Notes under the pieces: generated by a model
The model's database searches: none
Told to the model about the DNA's origin: nothing
The model's input: the letters and a program-made list of their open reading frames with translations, nothing else
Origin: an uncultured Bacteroidota bacterium
GTDB lineage: Bacteria > Bacteroidota > Bacteroidia > Flavobacteriales > Flavobacteriaceae
DNA: 46,572 nt
Assembly: GCA_903838055.1 (NCBI GenBank)
Contig: CAILWV010000047.1
Span: 1-46,572, forward strand
Direction of reading: 5' to 3'
Shown here: piece by piece, positions 14,868 through 23,761 of the stretch
Position numbering within the stretch: position 1 is the first letter of the stretch
How the letters are laid out: each line of letters starts with the position of its first letter
Translations under genes and position numbers: made by a program

Positions 14868-16682
14868 ATGGCACAAAACTCAAATTTACATACCTTCCAT
14901 ATCCCTGTTATGGGATTAGCATATACTATTGATAGCCCTATTAGAGTTGCTCAATATGGAATTTCTTCGGTTATTTCAATAATTGATGACGAAGTAATTG
15001 AAAAAATGCATGCTTTTTATAGTAAAAAATTCAATTTTAATTATGAGGGAATTTCTAATAAAATTGATGATTACAGAGCATTAAGAATTACATCATATTT
15101 AAATATGGTAGATTCAGTTGTACAACAAAAATTTGAAGCATTCAAACAAGAATTGGCAGAAAGTAAAGATTCCTTAAACAATTATATTGCAATGCTTCCT
15201 AATAAATCGGAACTAAAAAAGGGATTACGAAACCTTATTGAAGATGGAATAGTAATAAAAGATACCATAAAAAACTATTTGGAAAACAATTTATCACCTG
15301 GTGAAATTGATGTAAATATCATGACTAAAGTTGATAAAGATAATTTCATCAAAAACCAACAATTACCAGTTAATTATAATGATGCCCATGCTTCTTTAAG
15401 AGGATTTGCAAATAGCAATCTCAATTCTTCCGTAGTACTATCTGCAGGAATGAACCCTAGATTGTATAGTTATATTGAAAATTTTAAAGACTTCTATCCC
15501 GATTCAAATGGAATATTAAAAAAGAAAATAATATTAAAGGTAAGTGACTTTCGTTCTGCAATTATTCAGGGAAATTTTTTAGCAAAAAAAGGTCTTTGGG
15601 TTTCGGAATACCGAATAGAATCAGGATTAAATTGTGGAGGACATGCATTTGCTACAGACGGATTTTTATTAGGTCCTATTTTGGAAGAATTTAATAAAAA
15701 GAAAGAACAGTTAATCCAATCAGCTCATGAATTGATGACTAAGGCATTGACAATAAAAGAAATGCCAATTCCAATTAATCCTTTACAACTAAAAATAACA
15801 GTTCAAGGCGGTGTTGGAACAGCAGAAGAACATCAATTTTTATTAGATCATTATCAAATGGATTCTGTAGGATGGGGTTCTCCATTTTTATTAGTTCCTG
15901 AGGCTACATCTGTAGATACTGACACTAGAGAATTGTTAGCTAAATCGGTAGAAAAAGATTTTTACATTAGTCAAATTTCTCCTTTGGGAATTCCTTTTAA
16001 CACTGTCAAAGGAACTACTAATGAAGTACTAAAGCAAAATCGTATTAAAGAATTTAAATCAGGAAGTTCGTGTCCCAAAAAATTATTGGCACTGAGTAAA
16101 GAGTTTTCTGATCAAGGAATTTGTACCGCTTCAAGAAAATACCAAGACATAAAATTAGAAGAATTAGAAACTCAAAAAGAATCAATTTCTTTAATAGAAT
16201 ATGAAAAGAAAAAAACAAAAATAACTGAGAAATCTTGCCTTTGTGTTGGCTTGGTAAATGCTGCGTACTTAGAAAATAACATTAAAATAAAAGGAGAAGA
16301 ACAAGGAGTAGTTATTTGTCCTGGGCCTAATCTAGCTTATTTTGATAAAATTGTTTCGCTTTCTAACATGGTTAAACATATTTATGGAAACACTTCAGTT
16401 AATAGTTCAATAAATAGACCTAATATTTTTATTAACGAGTTGAAAATGTATGTTGACTATTTGAAAAATGAAATTGAAGAATCAACTTCAGAGATGACAG
16501 CAGGACAAATAAAAAAATGGCACTACTTTAAAAATAATTTACTTGAAGGAGTAGATTATTATTTTAAATTATTTACTGAAACACAATTCTTTAAAAAGGA
16601 TTTTGTTACAATTCAAAACCAATTACACAATTATAAAATTTCAATTAATAATTTACAAATTCCAAAGTTAGAAATAGTTTAA
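14868..16682 (+). CDS. Uncharacterised 604-residue protein, possible TIM-barrel (nitronate monooxygenase-like)
   Basis: I do not firmly recognise this protein. It has no signal peptide or membrane helix, so it is probably cytosolic. The opening FHIPVMGLAYTIDSPIRVAQYGISSVIS and the later VQGGVGTAEEH (312-322) and SVGWGSPFLLVPEA resemble strands and phosphate loops of FMN-dependent nitronate monooxygenase/FabK-like barrels, but the resemblance is partial. Six cysteines sit in motif-like contexts: NCGGHAF (256), SSCPKK (402), GICTAS (419), KSCLC (457, 459) and VICPGPN (484), which could bind metal or an iron-sulfur cluster. The C-terminal 100 residues are helical. Its promoter matches those of the cbb3 genes, so expression at low oxygen is inferred. 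Confidence 0.6.
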   Translation: MAQNSNLHTFHIPVMGLAYTIDSPIRVAQYGISSVISIIDDEVIEKMHAFYSKKFNFNYEGISNKIDDYRALRITSYLNMVDSVVQQKFEAFKQELAESKDSLNNYIAMLPNKSELKKGLRNLIEDGIVIKDTIKNYLENNLSPGEIDVNIMTKVDKDNFIKNQQLPVNYNDAHASLRGFANSNLNSSVVLSAGMNPRLYSYIENFKDFYPDSNGILKKKIILKVSDFRSAIIQGNFLAKKGLWVSEYRIESGLNCGGHAFATDGFLLGPILEEFNKKKEQLIQSAHELMTKALTIKEMPIPINPLQLKITVQGGVGTAEEHQFLLDHYQMDSVGWGSPFLLVPEATSVDTDTRELLAKSVEKDFYISQISPLGIPFNTVKGTTNEVLKQNRIKEFKSGSSCPKKLLALSKEFSDQGICTASRKYQDIKLEELETQKESISLIEYEKKKTKITEKSCLCVGLVNAAYLENNIKIKGEEQGVVICPGPNLAYFDKIVSLSNMVKHIYGNTSVNSSINRPNIFINELKMYVDYLKNEIEESTSEMTAGQIKKWHYFKNNLLEGVDYYFKLFTETQFFKKDFVTIQNQLHNYKISINNLQIPKLEIV

Positions 16683-16771
16683 AAAAACATAAATTCCATA
16701 TTTATAAGGCAGTTTTGTGAAATTAAAAAACGAAAAAATAGAATAAATGGAATAATTCGTGTAAAAAAAAT

Positions 16772-16816
16772 AACCGCAAATTCATAAATTTAATTATAGA
16801 ATCTACGGTTTTTTTC
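16772..16816. terminator. Bidirectional terminator between the 604-residue gene and mazG
   Basis: AACCG (16772-16776) pairs with CGGTT (16806-16810), extended by further imperfect pairing (about AATTCATA with TATAGAATC), followed by a T-run. It lies between two convergent genes. Confidence 0.6.
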
Positions 16817-16818
16817 TT

Positions 16819-17592
16819 TTATAATTTCTTTGCTTCATTCCAAAAAACATCCATTTCAGCAAGAGTCATATCCATTAGCTGTTTTCCTAACTCCCCAGCT
16901 TTATTTTCTAAATATTGAAAACGTTTGATGAACTTTTTATTTGTTCGCTCTAAAGCATCTTCAGGATTTACTTTTAAAAACCTAGCATAATTAATCATAG
17001 AAAATAATACGTCTCCAAATTCAGATTCTATTTTATCCTGATCGCCTGCTGCAACTTCAACTTGTAATTCTTGAAGTTCTTCTTGTACTTTGTCCCAAAC
17101 TTGGTGAGGTTCTTCCCAATCAAATCCAACTCCTTTAACTTTATCTTGAATTCTACTTGCTTTAACTAAAGCCGGCAAACCTTTCGGAACGCCTTCTAAT
17201 ACTGACTTTTTACCTTCTTTTAGCTTTAGTTTTTCCCAGTTTTGTTTCACTTCTTCTTCATCCGCTACAATTACATCTCCATAAATATGTGGATGCCTGA
17301 ATATCAATTTCTCACAGATTTCATTACAAACATCAGCGATATCAAAATCGTTCGTTTCACTACCAATTTTTGCATAAAAAACTATATGCAACAATACATC
17401 ACCTAGTTCTTTTTTTATTTCTTGCAAGTCGTTATTCAAGATAGCATCCCCCAATTCATAGGTTTCTTCAATGGTCAAATGCCTTAAACTTTCAAGGGTT
17501 TGCTTTTTATCCCAGGGACATTTTTCCCTCAAATCATCCATAATATCGAGCAATCTTCCAAAAGCGTCAAGTTGTTGTTGTCTAGAATTCAT
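16819..17592 (-). CDS. mazG: Nucleoside triphosphate pyrophosphohydrolase MazG
   Basis: The 257-residue protein has the two MazG domains. The first contains LREKCPWDKKQTLESLRHLTIEETYEL with the EExxE...ExxD metal-binding helices (KKELGDVLLHIVFYAKIG). The second has FDWEEPHQVWDKVQEELQEL and SEFGDVLFSMINYARF. It hydrolyses NTPs to NMPs, clearing damaged nucleotides and influencing (p)ppGpp levels in other bacteria. It follows the DUF5606 gene, but a hairpin lies between them. Confidence 0.93.
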   Translation of the reverse strand: MNSRQQQLDAFGRLLDIMDDLREKCPWDKKQTLESLRHLTIEETYELGDAILNNDLQEIKKELGDVLLHIVFYAKIGSETNDFDIADVCNEICEKLIFRHPHIYGDVIVADEEEVKQNWEKLKLKEGKKSVLEGVPKGLPALVKASRIQDKVKGVGFDWEEPHQVWDKVQEELQELQVEVAAGDQDKIESEFGDVLFSMINYARFLKVNPEDALERTNKKFIKRFQYLENKAGELGKQLMDMTLAEMDVFWNEAKKL

Positions 17593-17618
17593 GATTTTTG
17601 ATTTGTGTAAAAATAATA

Positions 17619-17649
17619 AATCCTGTCAGGAAATCTTCTTGACAGGATT
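17619..17649 (-). terminator. Terminator after the DUF5606 gene
   Basis: AATCCTGTCA (17619-17628) and TGACAGGATT (17640-17649) form a perfect 10-bp stem around an 11-base loop. Read on the minus strand it is followed by TATTATTTTT, which fits termination between the DUF5606 gene and mazG. Confidence 0.65.
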
Positions 17650-17671
17650 AAATTTATTTACTAAATTAGTA

Positions 17672-18142
17672 TTATTCTTTTTTAGAAGTTTTCTTTTTAC
17701 TATTAACCTCTTCTACTACTTGGTCTTTAATAGAATCAGCATTTTCTAATTGAGGCTCTTCTTTAGAAACCATACCTTTTGCCTGAAGCATATTATACCA
17801 ATTCAGTACCTTCTTAATATCTGATGGATAAACTCTATCTTCATCATAATCAGGAACTATTTGCTTAAAATATTCTAATAATTTAGAGGTGTCTTCTTTA
17901 TGTGAAATAGCAGGACCTTCGTTTTCTTTAATGGCAATAGCACGCATAATTTCAACTAATGGTTTCTCTTCACTGTGAGTATACATTGAAATTTCAGACA
18001 ACAAACTAACGTTACTTCGCATTCCAACAGTTATTCTTTTTCCGTCTATCATTGACTCAGCTACAAATCCTGAACGAGTTTGTACTTTCAATTCATATAA
18101 TCCTGGTTTGCCAGAAATGGCTAATATTTTTTCTACGTTCAT
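17672..18142 (-). CDS. DUF5606 domain protein
   Basis: The 156-residue cytosolic protein starts MNVEKILAISGKPGLYELK, the typical opening of the Bacteroidota-specific DUF5606 family. It has a beta-rich first half (about 1-50), a helical middle (residues 60-120, with the DIKKVLNWYNMLQAKG segment) and a Lys/Glu-rich tail. Its function is unknown. It commonly sits beside def, ruvX and mazG in this phylum (recalled), as here. Confidence 0.88.
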   Translation of the reverse strand: MNVEKILAISGKPGLYELKVQTRSGFVAESMIDGKRITVGMRSNVSLLSEISMYTHSEEKPLVEIMRAIAIKENEGPAISHKEDTSKLLEYFKQIVPDYDEDRVYPSDIKKVLNWYNMLQAKGMVSKEEPQLENADSIKDQVVEEVNSKKKTSKKE

Positions 18143-18238
18143 TTATTAAAATTATTTTAAAAGTGGTAAATATATTATAATAGTTCAATTGCTAAAGCAA
18201 TTTCAATAATAAAATTTCTAAAATTGGATTATTTAAAA

Positions 18239-18826
18239 TTATCTTCCTTTTTTATTACAAAATTTCATTCTGTAATCCGGACGGGCTTTACCATCCATAA
18301 TATTTTGTAACTTCTTTTTAATCAAAGTCTTTTTTAACATTGCTATTTTATCTGTAAAAAGAATGCCTTCAATATGATCGTATTCATGCTGAATTACACG
18401 TGCAATTAACCCATCATAAACTTCCGTTTTTTTATTAAAGTTCTCGTCATAATATTCTAAAGTGATTTTTTCATGACGATAAACATCTTCCCTAACGTCT
18501 GGTATGCTTAAACATCCTTCGTTAAAACCCCATTCTTCGCCTTCTTCTTTTAGCATTTTGGCATTAATAAAGGTTTGTTTAAATCCTTTCAATTGTTCTT
18601 GCTCTTCTTTAGTTAGGTCTTCACTATCACTAAAAGGCTCAGTATCAATTACAAATAATCTAATTGCTAATCCAACTTGAGGAGCCGCCAATCCAACACC
18701 ATAAGCATTATACATAGTTTCGTACATATTAACGATAATCTCTTGTAAATTTGGATATTCAGCAGTAATTTCAACTCCTACTTTTCTTAAAACAGGATCG
18801 CCATAACCGTATATTGGTAGTATCAT
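18239..18826 (-). CDS. def: Peptide deformylase
   Basis: The 195-residue protein carries the three deformylase motifs in order: GVGLAAPQVG (about 43-52), EGCLSIPDV (Cys is a metal ligand) and QHEYDHIEG (two His ligands and the catalytic Glu). It removes the formyl group from nascent chains at the ribosome, using Fe2+ or another divalent metal. An acidic insert (residues about 65-90, DSEDLTKEEQEQLKGF) lies between motifs 1 and 2. It lies 87 bases after ruvX on the same strand. Confidence 0.96.
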   Translation of the reverse strand: MILPIYGYGDPVLRKVGVEITAEYPNLQEIIVNMYETMYNAYGVGLAAPQVGLAIRLFVIDTEPFSDSEDLTKEEQEQLKGFKQTFINAKMLKEEGEEWGFNEGCLSIPDVREDVYRHEKITLEYYDENFNKKTEVYDGLIARVIQHEYDHIEGILFTDKIAMLKKTLIKKKLQNIMDGKARPDYRMKFCNKKGR

Positions 18827-18913
18827 TTTCTGATATTAATTTATTTTTTTTTTGAAATCGAAGTGCAAAAGTAACAAAAACAGATGTATTTATAAGAAAC
18901 ATCCACAGAATAT

Positions 18914-19324
18914 TTACTGTTTTAATAAATAATCTTGAAGCATTATTGTTGCTGCAATTTCATCTACCAAGGCTTTATTTTGACGTTGTTTTTTATTTAG
19001 TCCACTGTCAATCATAGTTTGGAATGCCATTTTTGATGTAAATCGCTCATCTGTTCGTTCTAGAGACATATCGGGAAATTCTCTTTTAAATTTAGCAACA
19101 AATTTTTCGATAATTTCAGCACTTTCTGAAGGTTGTCCGTTCATTTGCTTAGGATCACCAATTAAAACTTTGCTAACTTTTTCTTTAGCAAAATAGTCTT
19201 TCAAAAAAGCAATTGCAGTTTCAGATGGAACGGTAGTTAACCCCGAAGCTATAATTTGCAATTCGTCAGTAATGGCAATACCAGTGCGTTTAATTCCGTA
19301 ATCTATAGCTACTATTCTTGGCAT
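18914..19324 (-). CDS. ruvX: RuvX/YqgF-family Holliday junction resolvase-like nuclease
   Basis: The 136-residue protein has an RNase H-like fold. AIDYGIKRTGIA (residues 5-16) carries the first catalytic Asp, LIGDPKQMNGQ the second conserved segment, TDERFTSKMAF another, and VDEIAATIMLQDYL the last acidic segment. YqgF family proteins act in 16S rRNA 5' processing and are annotated as putative Holliday junction resolvases. It is divergent from dapD and probably co-directional with def. Confidence 0.93.
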   Translation of the reverse strand: MPRIVAIDYGIKRTGIAITDELQIIASGLTTVPSETAIAFLKDYFAKEKVSKVLIGDPKQMNGQPSESAEIIEKFVAKFKREFPDMSLERTDERFTSKMAFQTMIDSGLNKKQRQNKALVDEIAATIMLQDYLLKQ

Positions 19325-19366
19325 ATTATTTTTTTGTAAAGATAAGAAATAACAGAACTTGTTTCT

Positions 19367-19374
19367 ATCTTTGT
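19367..19374 (+). promoter_or_regulatory. -7 box of dapD
   Basis: TATCTTTG is a perfect TAnnTTTG match 14 bases upstream of the dapD ATG. No clear -33 TTG is seen at the usual distance. Confidence 0.5.
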
Positions 19375-19388
19375 GAAAAATATAAACT

Positions 19389-20204
19389 ATGATTCATTTA
19401 CAAACTACCATAGAAAAGGCTTGGGAAAACAGAGAATTACTTAAAGAGGAAATTACCATAAAAGCAATTAATGAAGTAATTTATGCTTTAGACAATGGCA
19501 CTTTACGTGTTGCGGAACCAATAGATAATGGTTGGCAAGTTAATGAATGGGTAAAAAAAGCAGTAGTAATGTATTTTCCTATTCAAAAAATGGAAACTCA
19601 TGAAGTTGGCATTTTTGAATACCATGATAAAATGTTATTGAAAACAGGCTATGCTGAAAAAGGAATTCGAGTAGTTCCTCCGGCAGTTGCTCGTTATGGT
19701 GCCTACATTTCTAAAGGGGTAATATTAATGCCTAGTTATGTAAATATTGGTGCTTATGTAGATGAAGGGACAATGGTAGACACATGGGCAACCGTAGGAA
19801 GTTGTGCTCAAATTGGTAAAAATGTACACCTGTCTGGTGGTGTTGGAATTGGTGGTGTTCTTGAACCTTTACAAGCTGCTCCTGTAGTTATCGAAGATGG
19901 TGCATTTATTGGCTCTAGATGTATTGTGGTGGAAGGTGTTCGTATTGAAAAAGAAGCAGTTCTTGGTGCTAATGTTTGCCTTACAGCCTCTACTAAAATC
20001 ATTGACGTTACCGGAAGTGAGCCAATAGAATATAAGGGATATGTGCCAGCTCGTTCGGTAGTAATTCCTGGAAGTTATACTAAGAAATTTGCCGCAGGAG
20101 ATTTTCAAGTTCCTTGCGCTTTAATCATCGGACAACGCAAACCTTCCACCGACTTAAAGACTTCTTTAAACGATGCTTTAAGGGAATATGATGTAGCGGT
20201 ATAA
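19389..20204 (+). CDS. dapD: 2,3,4,5-tetrahydropyridine-2,6-dicarboxylate N-succinyltransferase
   Basis: The 271-residue protein matches DapD in length. It has an N-terminal helical domain, then a left-handed beta-helix of hexapeptide repeats from about residue 105 (VILMPSYVNIGAYVDEG, IGKNVHLSGGVGIGGVLEP, and AFIGSRCIVVEGVRI), and the GSYTKKF segment near the C terminus. It adds succinyl from succinyl-CoA in the succinylase branch of lysine/diaminopimelate synthesis. It is a single-gene unit with its own promoter and terminator. Confidence 0.96.
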   Translation: MIHLQTTIEKAWENRELLKEEITIKAINEVIYALDNGTLRVAEPIDNGWQVNEWVKKAVVMYFPIQKMETHEVGIFEYHDKMLLKTGYAEKGIRVVPPAVARYGAYISKGVILMPSYVNIGAYVDEGTMVDTWATVGSCAQIGKNVHLSGGVGIGGVLEPLQAAPVVIEDGAFIGSRCIVVEGVRIEKEAVLGANVCLTASTKIIDVTGSEPIEYKGYVPARSVVIPGSYTKKFAAGDFQVPCALIIGQRKPSTDLKTSLNDALREYDVAV

Positions 20205-20242
20205 TTAATTATTCTATTAATTGATAAATGAAACAATAAAAT

Positions 20243-20268
20243 ATCCGGAAGAAATTTCGGATTTTTTT
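20243..20268. terminator. Terminator of dapD with GAAA tetraloop
   Basis: ATCCGGAA (20243-20250) pairs with TTTCGGAT (20255-20262), with one G-U pair, around a GAAA tetraloop, followed by a T-run. It lies between dapD and a convergent gene and may work both ways. Confidence 0.75.
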
Positions 20269-21022
20269 ATTTGCCAACTTTTCTTTTTAAGTACTTTTTT
20301 TTGGCGATTTTTCTTTTAAATAGTTGTGATTTTTTCATTAAAATGGATGACAATTTATCTTCGGATTCATTACTTAATTGCGCGTATTTTTTAGCAATAA
20401 TTTGAACCATCAATTTAGATAACCACATTTTTTTGAAATTATCCATTCGTTGTTCTATAGATAAATTTTCAAATTTCATGCGGTTTAAATCCACTAGAAA
20501 AAAATCATATTGACTATTGCCTTTGTTTAAAATCAAAGTATTTCCTGGAGAATGGTCTAGAAAATTAACATTGGATTCGTGCATTTTAAAAGTAAATTCG
20601 GTGAATTGCTCTAATATTTCCTTTCTCTCTTGAAATAAAGGATCATGAATTAATTCGCGAATAGTAAAATCGTAATCTAAATTATGACAGATATAGAAGC
20701 TCTCTGCTAGTAATCCTATACTATTTCGTTCTTCTATAAATGCAATGGGAAATGGAGTTGAAATAGAATGATCTAATAAATAATTAGCATAATCAAAGGA
20801 TCGTTTGGCCTTGGTACTTCTAAAAAAAGAATAAATAAGCGATTTAAAAAATCCAGGTTTCTGAAAAAACTTTATACTTACCTTTTCCGTTCCTAGAAAA
20901 TTAGTTTTTATGGTATTGCGCGAACCTTTCACAACCAAATCCCCTTCACCAAAAAAAGTTTTAACTAATTGAAGAATAGCCTCTTCTTGATTTTTATATT
21001 TTGGATGAATTGTAATTCGCAC
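20267..21022 (-). CDS. Lipopolysaccharide kinase (Kdo/WaaP/InaA-like) family protein
   Basis: The 251-residue protein has a protein-kinase-like fold of the InaA/WaaP/Kdo kinase group. LDHSPGNTLI (about 154-163) matches the catalytic Asp and Asn loop, FFLVDLNRMKF (about 172-182) carries the metal-binding Asp, and FIEERNSIGLLAES corresponds to the hinge region. The family phosphorylates lipid A core sugars at the inner membrane. It opens the glycan cluster; the GT9 gene is divergent from it. The exact sugar acceptor is unknown. Confidence 0.75.
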   Translation of the reverse strand: MRITIHPKYKNQEEAILQLVKTFFGEGDLVVKGSRNTIKTNFLGTEKVSIKFFQKPGFFKSLIYSFFRSTKAKRSFDYANYLLDHSISTPFPIAFIEERNSIGLLAESFYICHNLDYDFTIRELIHDPLFQERKEILEQFTEFTFKMHESNVNFLDHSPGNTLILNKGNSQYDFFLVDLNRMKFENLSIEQRMDNFKKMWLSKLMVQIIAKKYAQLSNESEDKLSSILMKKSQLFKRKIAKKKYLKRKVGK

Positions 21023-21086
21023 AATGTTTCTATTTTATTTGGGTTAAAAGTATAAAAAATAGTACTTTGCACCAAGAATTACTTTT

Positions 21087-22151
21087 ATGAAGAAAATTTT
21101 AATCATACAAAACAAACGAATTGGCGATGTACTCATCAGTTCGGTTATTGCAAATAATTACAAATCAAAATACCCAGATAGCGAAGTGCATTTAATGGCT
21201 TACGACTTTACTCATGGGGTGATAGAGAATAATCCCAACATTGACAAAATCATTTCCATCAACGAAAAAGAGTTGAAGAAATTTGGTAATTTGATTAAAA
21301 TGATATTCCAAGTACGCAAGGAAAAATATGATATTATTTTTGATCCATATTCAAAATTGCAAAGCAGATTGATTTGTAAATTTGGAGGAGCAAAACAAAC
21401 TGTAGGACATAAAAGCCGAAAGAAAATTGGAAATTTAGGATACTATACTCATCCTGTTGAAATTTTAAAAACTAAAACTCAAATTTGCGGAAAAGCAATT
21501 GAAGATCGAGTTCATTTGTTGCAACAAGTTGATACTTTTGAAAACATCAACTACGAACCTAAGATTTTCCTTACAGAAGAAGAAAAGCAATTTCGAGTTC
21601 CAGAGAACTACCAAGACAAAAAAATAATCATGCTAGGCATTTTAGGGAGTACTCCTCAAAAATCGATGCCATATGAATATATTGCTCAAATAATTGATCA
21701 TATTGCGACTACTTTCGATTGCTATTTACTTTTTAATTATGCACCAAACCAAAAAATAGAAGCAGATAAAATTTATGAATTATGTCAAAATAAAGCCAAT
21801 ATTATTTTGGATATCTATGCACCAACTATTCGGGATTTTGCAGTATTAATGAACCAATGTACTGTTTTAGTATCTAATGAGGGAGGAACGGTACATATTG
21901 CTAAAGCATTGAACAAACCAACTTTTACCCTATTTTCACCTTACATAAACAAGGAAGATTGGAGCAGTTTTGAAGATGGAAAGTTTCACAAATCAGTTCA
22001 TTTATTGGATTTTTTACCTAACGCAATTTCAGAATTATCATACGAACAGAATAAAGAAATTGAGAAAAATCCAAGGGAATTATATTTGAAATTAACACCC
22101 GAAATGATTTTACCAGAATTGGATTATTTTTTAATAAAAAACTTACTTTAA
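21087..22151 (+). CDS. Glycosyltransferase family 9 (heptosyltransferase-like)
   Basis: The 354-residue protein has a GT-B fold. The N terminus MKKILIIQNKRIGDVLISSVI is the standard GT9 opening (K-RIGD), and the donor site segment VLVSNEGGTVHIAKALNKPTFTLF near residues 265-290 matches the SxxGxxHIAxALxxP pattern. Family members add heptose or related sugars to the lipid A core. The end is one base from a convergent GT2 gene. Confidence 0.88.
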   Translation: MKKILIIQNKRIGDVLISSVIANNYKSKYPDSEVHLMAYDFTHGVIENNPNIDKIISINEKELKKFGNLIKMIFQVRKEKYDIIFDPYSKLQSRLICKFGGAKQTVGHKSRKKIGNLGYYTHPVEILKTKTQICGKAIEDRVHLLQQVDTFENINYEPKIFLTEEEKQFRVPENYQDKKIIMLGILGSTPQKSMPYEYIAQIIDHIATTFDCYLLFNYAPNQKIEADKIYELCQNKANIILDIYAPTIRDFAVLMNQCTVLVSNEGGTVHIAKALNKPTFTLFSPYINKEDWSSFEDGKFHKSVHLLDFLPNAISELSYEQNKEIEKNPRELYLKLTPEMILPELDYFLIKNLL

Positions 22152-22152
22152 A

Positions 22153-22971
22153 TTATTTTTTTACAATCCCAAAATTGCTCCAAGTGCTTTTTAATGATTT
22201 GGTCTCTCTGCGGATTTGAAAGTTTTTTTCAATCATCTCAGGTTTAACATAACCTCGAGCATGATCCAAATGTATACAAACTGTTGAATATCTTATTTGC
22301 TTTGTTAGGATTCCAAGATTCATTAATCGCTCTCCAAATTCACGATCTTCCCCACCATACTGCATTCGTTCATCAAAGCCATTTACGGCAAGGAAATCTT
22401 TTTTCCAACCAGAAGCATTATGTCCATTCCAACTAGCATTAGTTGGTGTAATATAGTTTAATACTGAACTTCGAAGTCCGTTTGAAATAAACTTACTATT
22501 TTTAAAAGAGCAATTAATTCCGTTGTTTTTTAACCATTTAATATCAAAACATTTACCCGAATAGATATCTGCTTTAGTGATATTTTCTGATAAATTCAAA
22601 GGCAATTTATAATAACCTCCAGACAAAAAATATCCTTCTTCACGTTGTTTAATATGCTGTTCAATAAAATCTTCACGAGGAATACAATCGCCATCGGTCA
22701 TTAAAATATAATCGGTAACGGTAGTAAGTATTGCTTTGTTGAGAATAATTGTTTTTTGAAAACCGTTATCTTCATGCCATACATGAATAATTGGAAAAAA
22801 AACTTCTTTTTGGATTTCAATGATGCAGTTTTTAGTAGTTTCATCGGAACCATCATCGGCAATAATTACTTCAAAATTTCTATAAGTTTGTGTATTGTAT
22901 CCATAAAGTACTTTTTTCAGCCATTCAGGCGAATTATAAGTACTTATTATAACTGAAATATCTTTCTTCAT
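22153..22971 (-). CDS. Glycosyltransferase family 2 with galactosyltransferase-type C terminus
   Basis: The 272-residue protein starts with a GT-A domain: ISVIISTYNSPEWLKKVL, then IIADDGSDETT (about 37-47) and LMTDGDCIPRE (DxD-like, about 90-100). The C-terminal half has NASWNGHNASGW and YGGEDREFGERLMNLGI, as in Glyco_transf_7C galactosyltransferase domains. The acceptor is unknown. It is convergent with the GT9 gene and divergent from the next GT2 gene. Confidence 0.85.
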   Translation of the reverse strand: MKKDISVIISTYNSPEWLKKVLYGYNTQTYRNFEVIIADDGSDETTKNCIIEIQKEVFFPIIHVWHEDNGFQKTIILNKAILTTVTDYILMTDGDCIPREDFIEQHIKQREEGYFLSGGYYKLPLNLSENITKADIYSGKCFDIKWLKNNGINCSFKNSKFISNGLRSSVLNYITPTNASWNGHNASGWKKDFLAVNGFDERMQYGGEDREFGERLMNLGILTKQIRYSTVCIHLDHARGYVKPEMIEKNFQIRRETKSLKSTWSNFGIVKK

Positions 22972-23023
22972 TGCTTTGCAAAGATAAAATATTTTTTTTA
23001 AGTTTGAACTCTACAACAATACT

Positions 23024-23761
23024 ATGCAAACCATTACCGTTATTCTTCCTGCTTTCAATGAAAAAGATTACATTCAGGACTGCTTGCATTCGGTTTCGTT
23101 TGCAAATCAAATTATCGTTATTGATTCCTTTAGTACCGATAGCACTGTTGAAATTGCAAAAAAAAATAATTGTGAAATAGTACAACGTAAGTTTGATAAT
23201 TTTTCTAATCAAAAAAATGAAGCTATCAAACACGCAACTTCTAATTGGATATTATTTATTGATGCGGATGAACGCGTTACTGAAAAATTGAAATTCGAAA
23301 TTTTGGAAACTATAAACAATCCAAAACACGATGCGTATAAAATAAAGTTTCCTCATTTTTACATGAATCGTTTTTTATATCACACAGAGAACAAAGTTAT
23401 TCGATTAGTGAAAAACAAGAACATCCATTTTGAAGGATTAGTTCATGAAAAATTAAAACATCCTGGAACTGTTGGGTTATTAAAGAACTTTATGATTCAT
23501 TACACCTATAAAGGATTGTTCCATTACATAAAAAAGAAAGATTCTTACGCGTGGTTTCAAGCAAAAATGTCAAAAGACAAAAATAAATCGGCTAACTATT
23601 TTCATTTGATAATTAAACCTTTCTATAGATTTTTTCATACTTACATAATCCGAAGAGGATTTATGGATGGTGTGCCTGGTCTTGCCGTTGCTTCAATTGA
23701 TGCTTATGGTGTTTTTTCACGTTATGTGAAAATGATATTGATTGACAAAGGTTTAAAATAA
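23024..23761 (+). CDS. Glycosyltransferase family 2, WaaE/LgtF-like
   Basis: The 245-residue protein opens ITVILPAFNEKDYIQDCLHSV and has VIDSFSTDSTVEIAKK (about 31-46) and LFIDADERVTEKL (about 76-88, the DxD). The short length and the C-terminal FMDGVPGLAVASIDAYGVFSRYVK segment match WaaE/KdtX/LgtF-like beta-1,4-glucosyltransferases acting on the lipid A core. It is paralogous to the gene at 24532. Its last nine bases overlap the convergent deacetylase gene. Confidence 0.87.
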   Translation: MQTITVILPAFNEKDYIQDCLHSVSFANQIIVIDSFSTDSTVEIAKKNNCEIVQRKFDNFSNQKNEAIKHATSNWILFIDADERVTEKLKFEILETINNPKHDAYKIKFPHFYMNRFLYHTENKVIRLVKNKNIHFEGLVHEKLKHPGTVGLLKNFMIHYTYKGLFHYIKKKDSYAWFQAKMSKDKNKSANYFHLIIKPFYRFFHTYIIRRGFMDGVPGLAVASIDAYGVFSRYVKMILIDKGLK

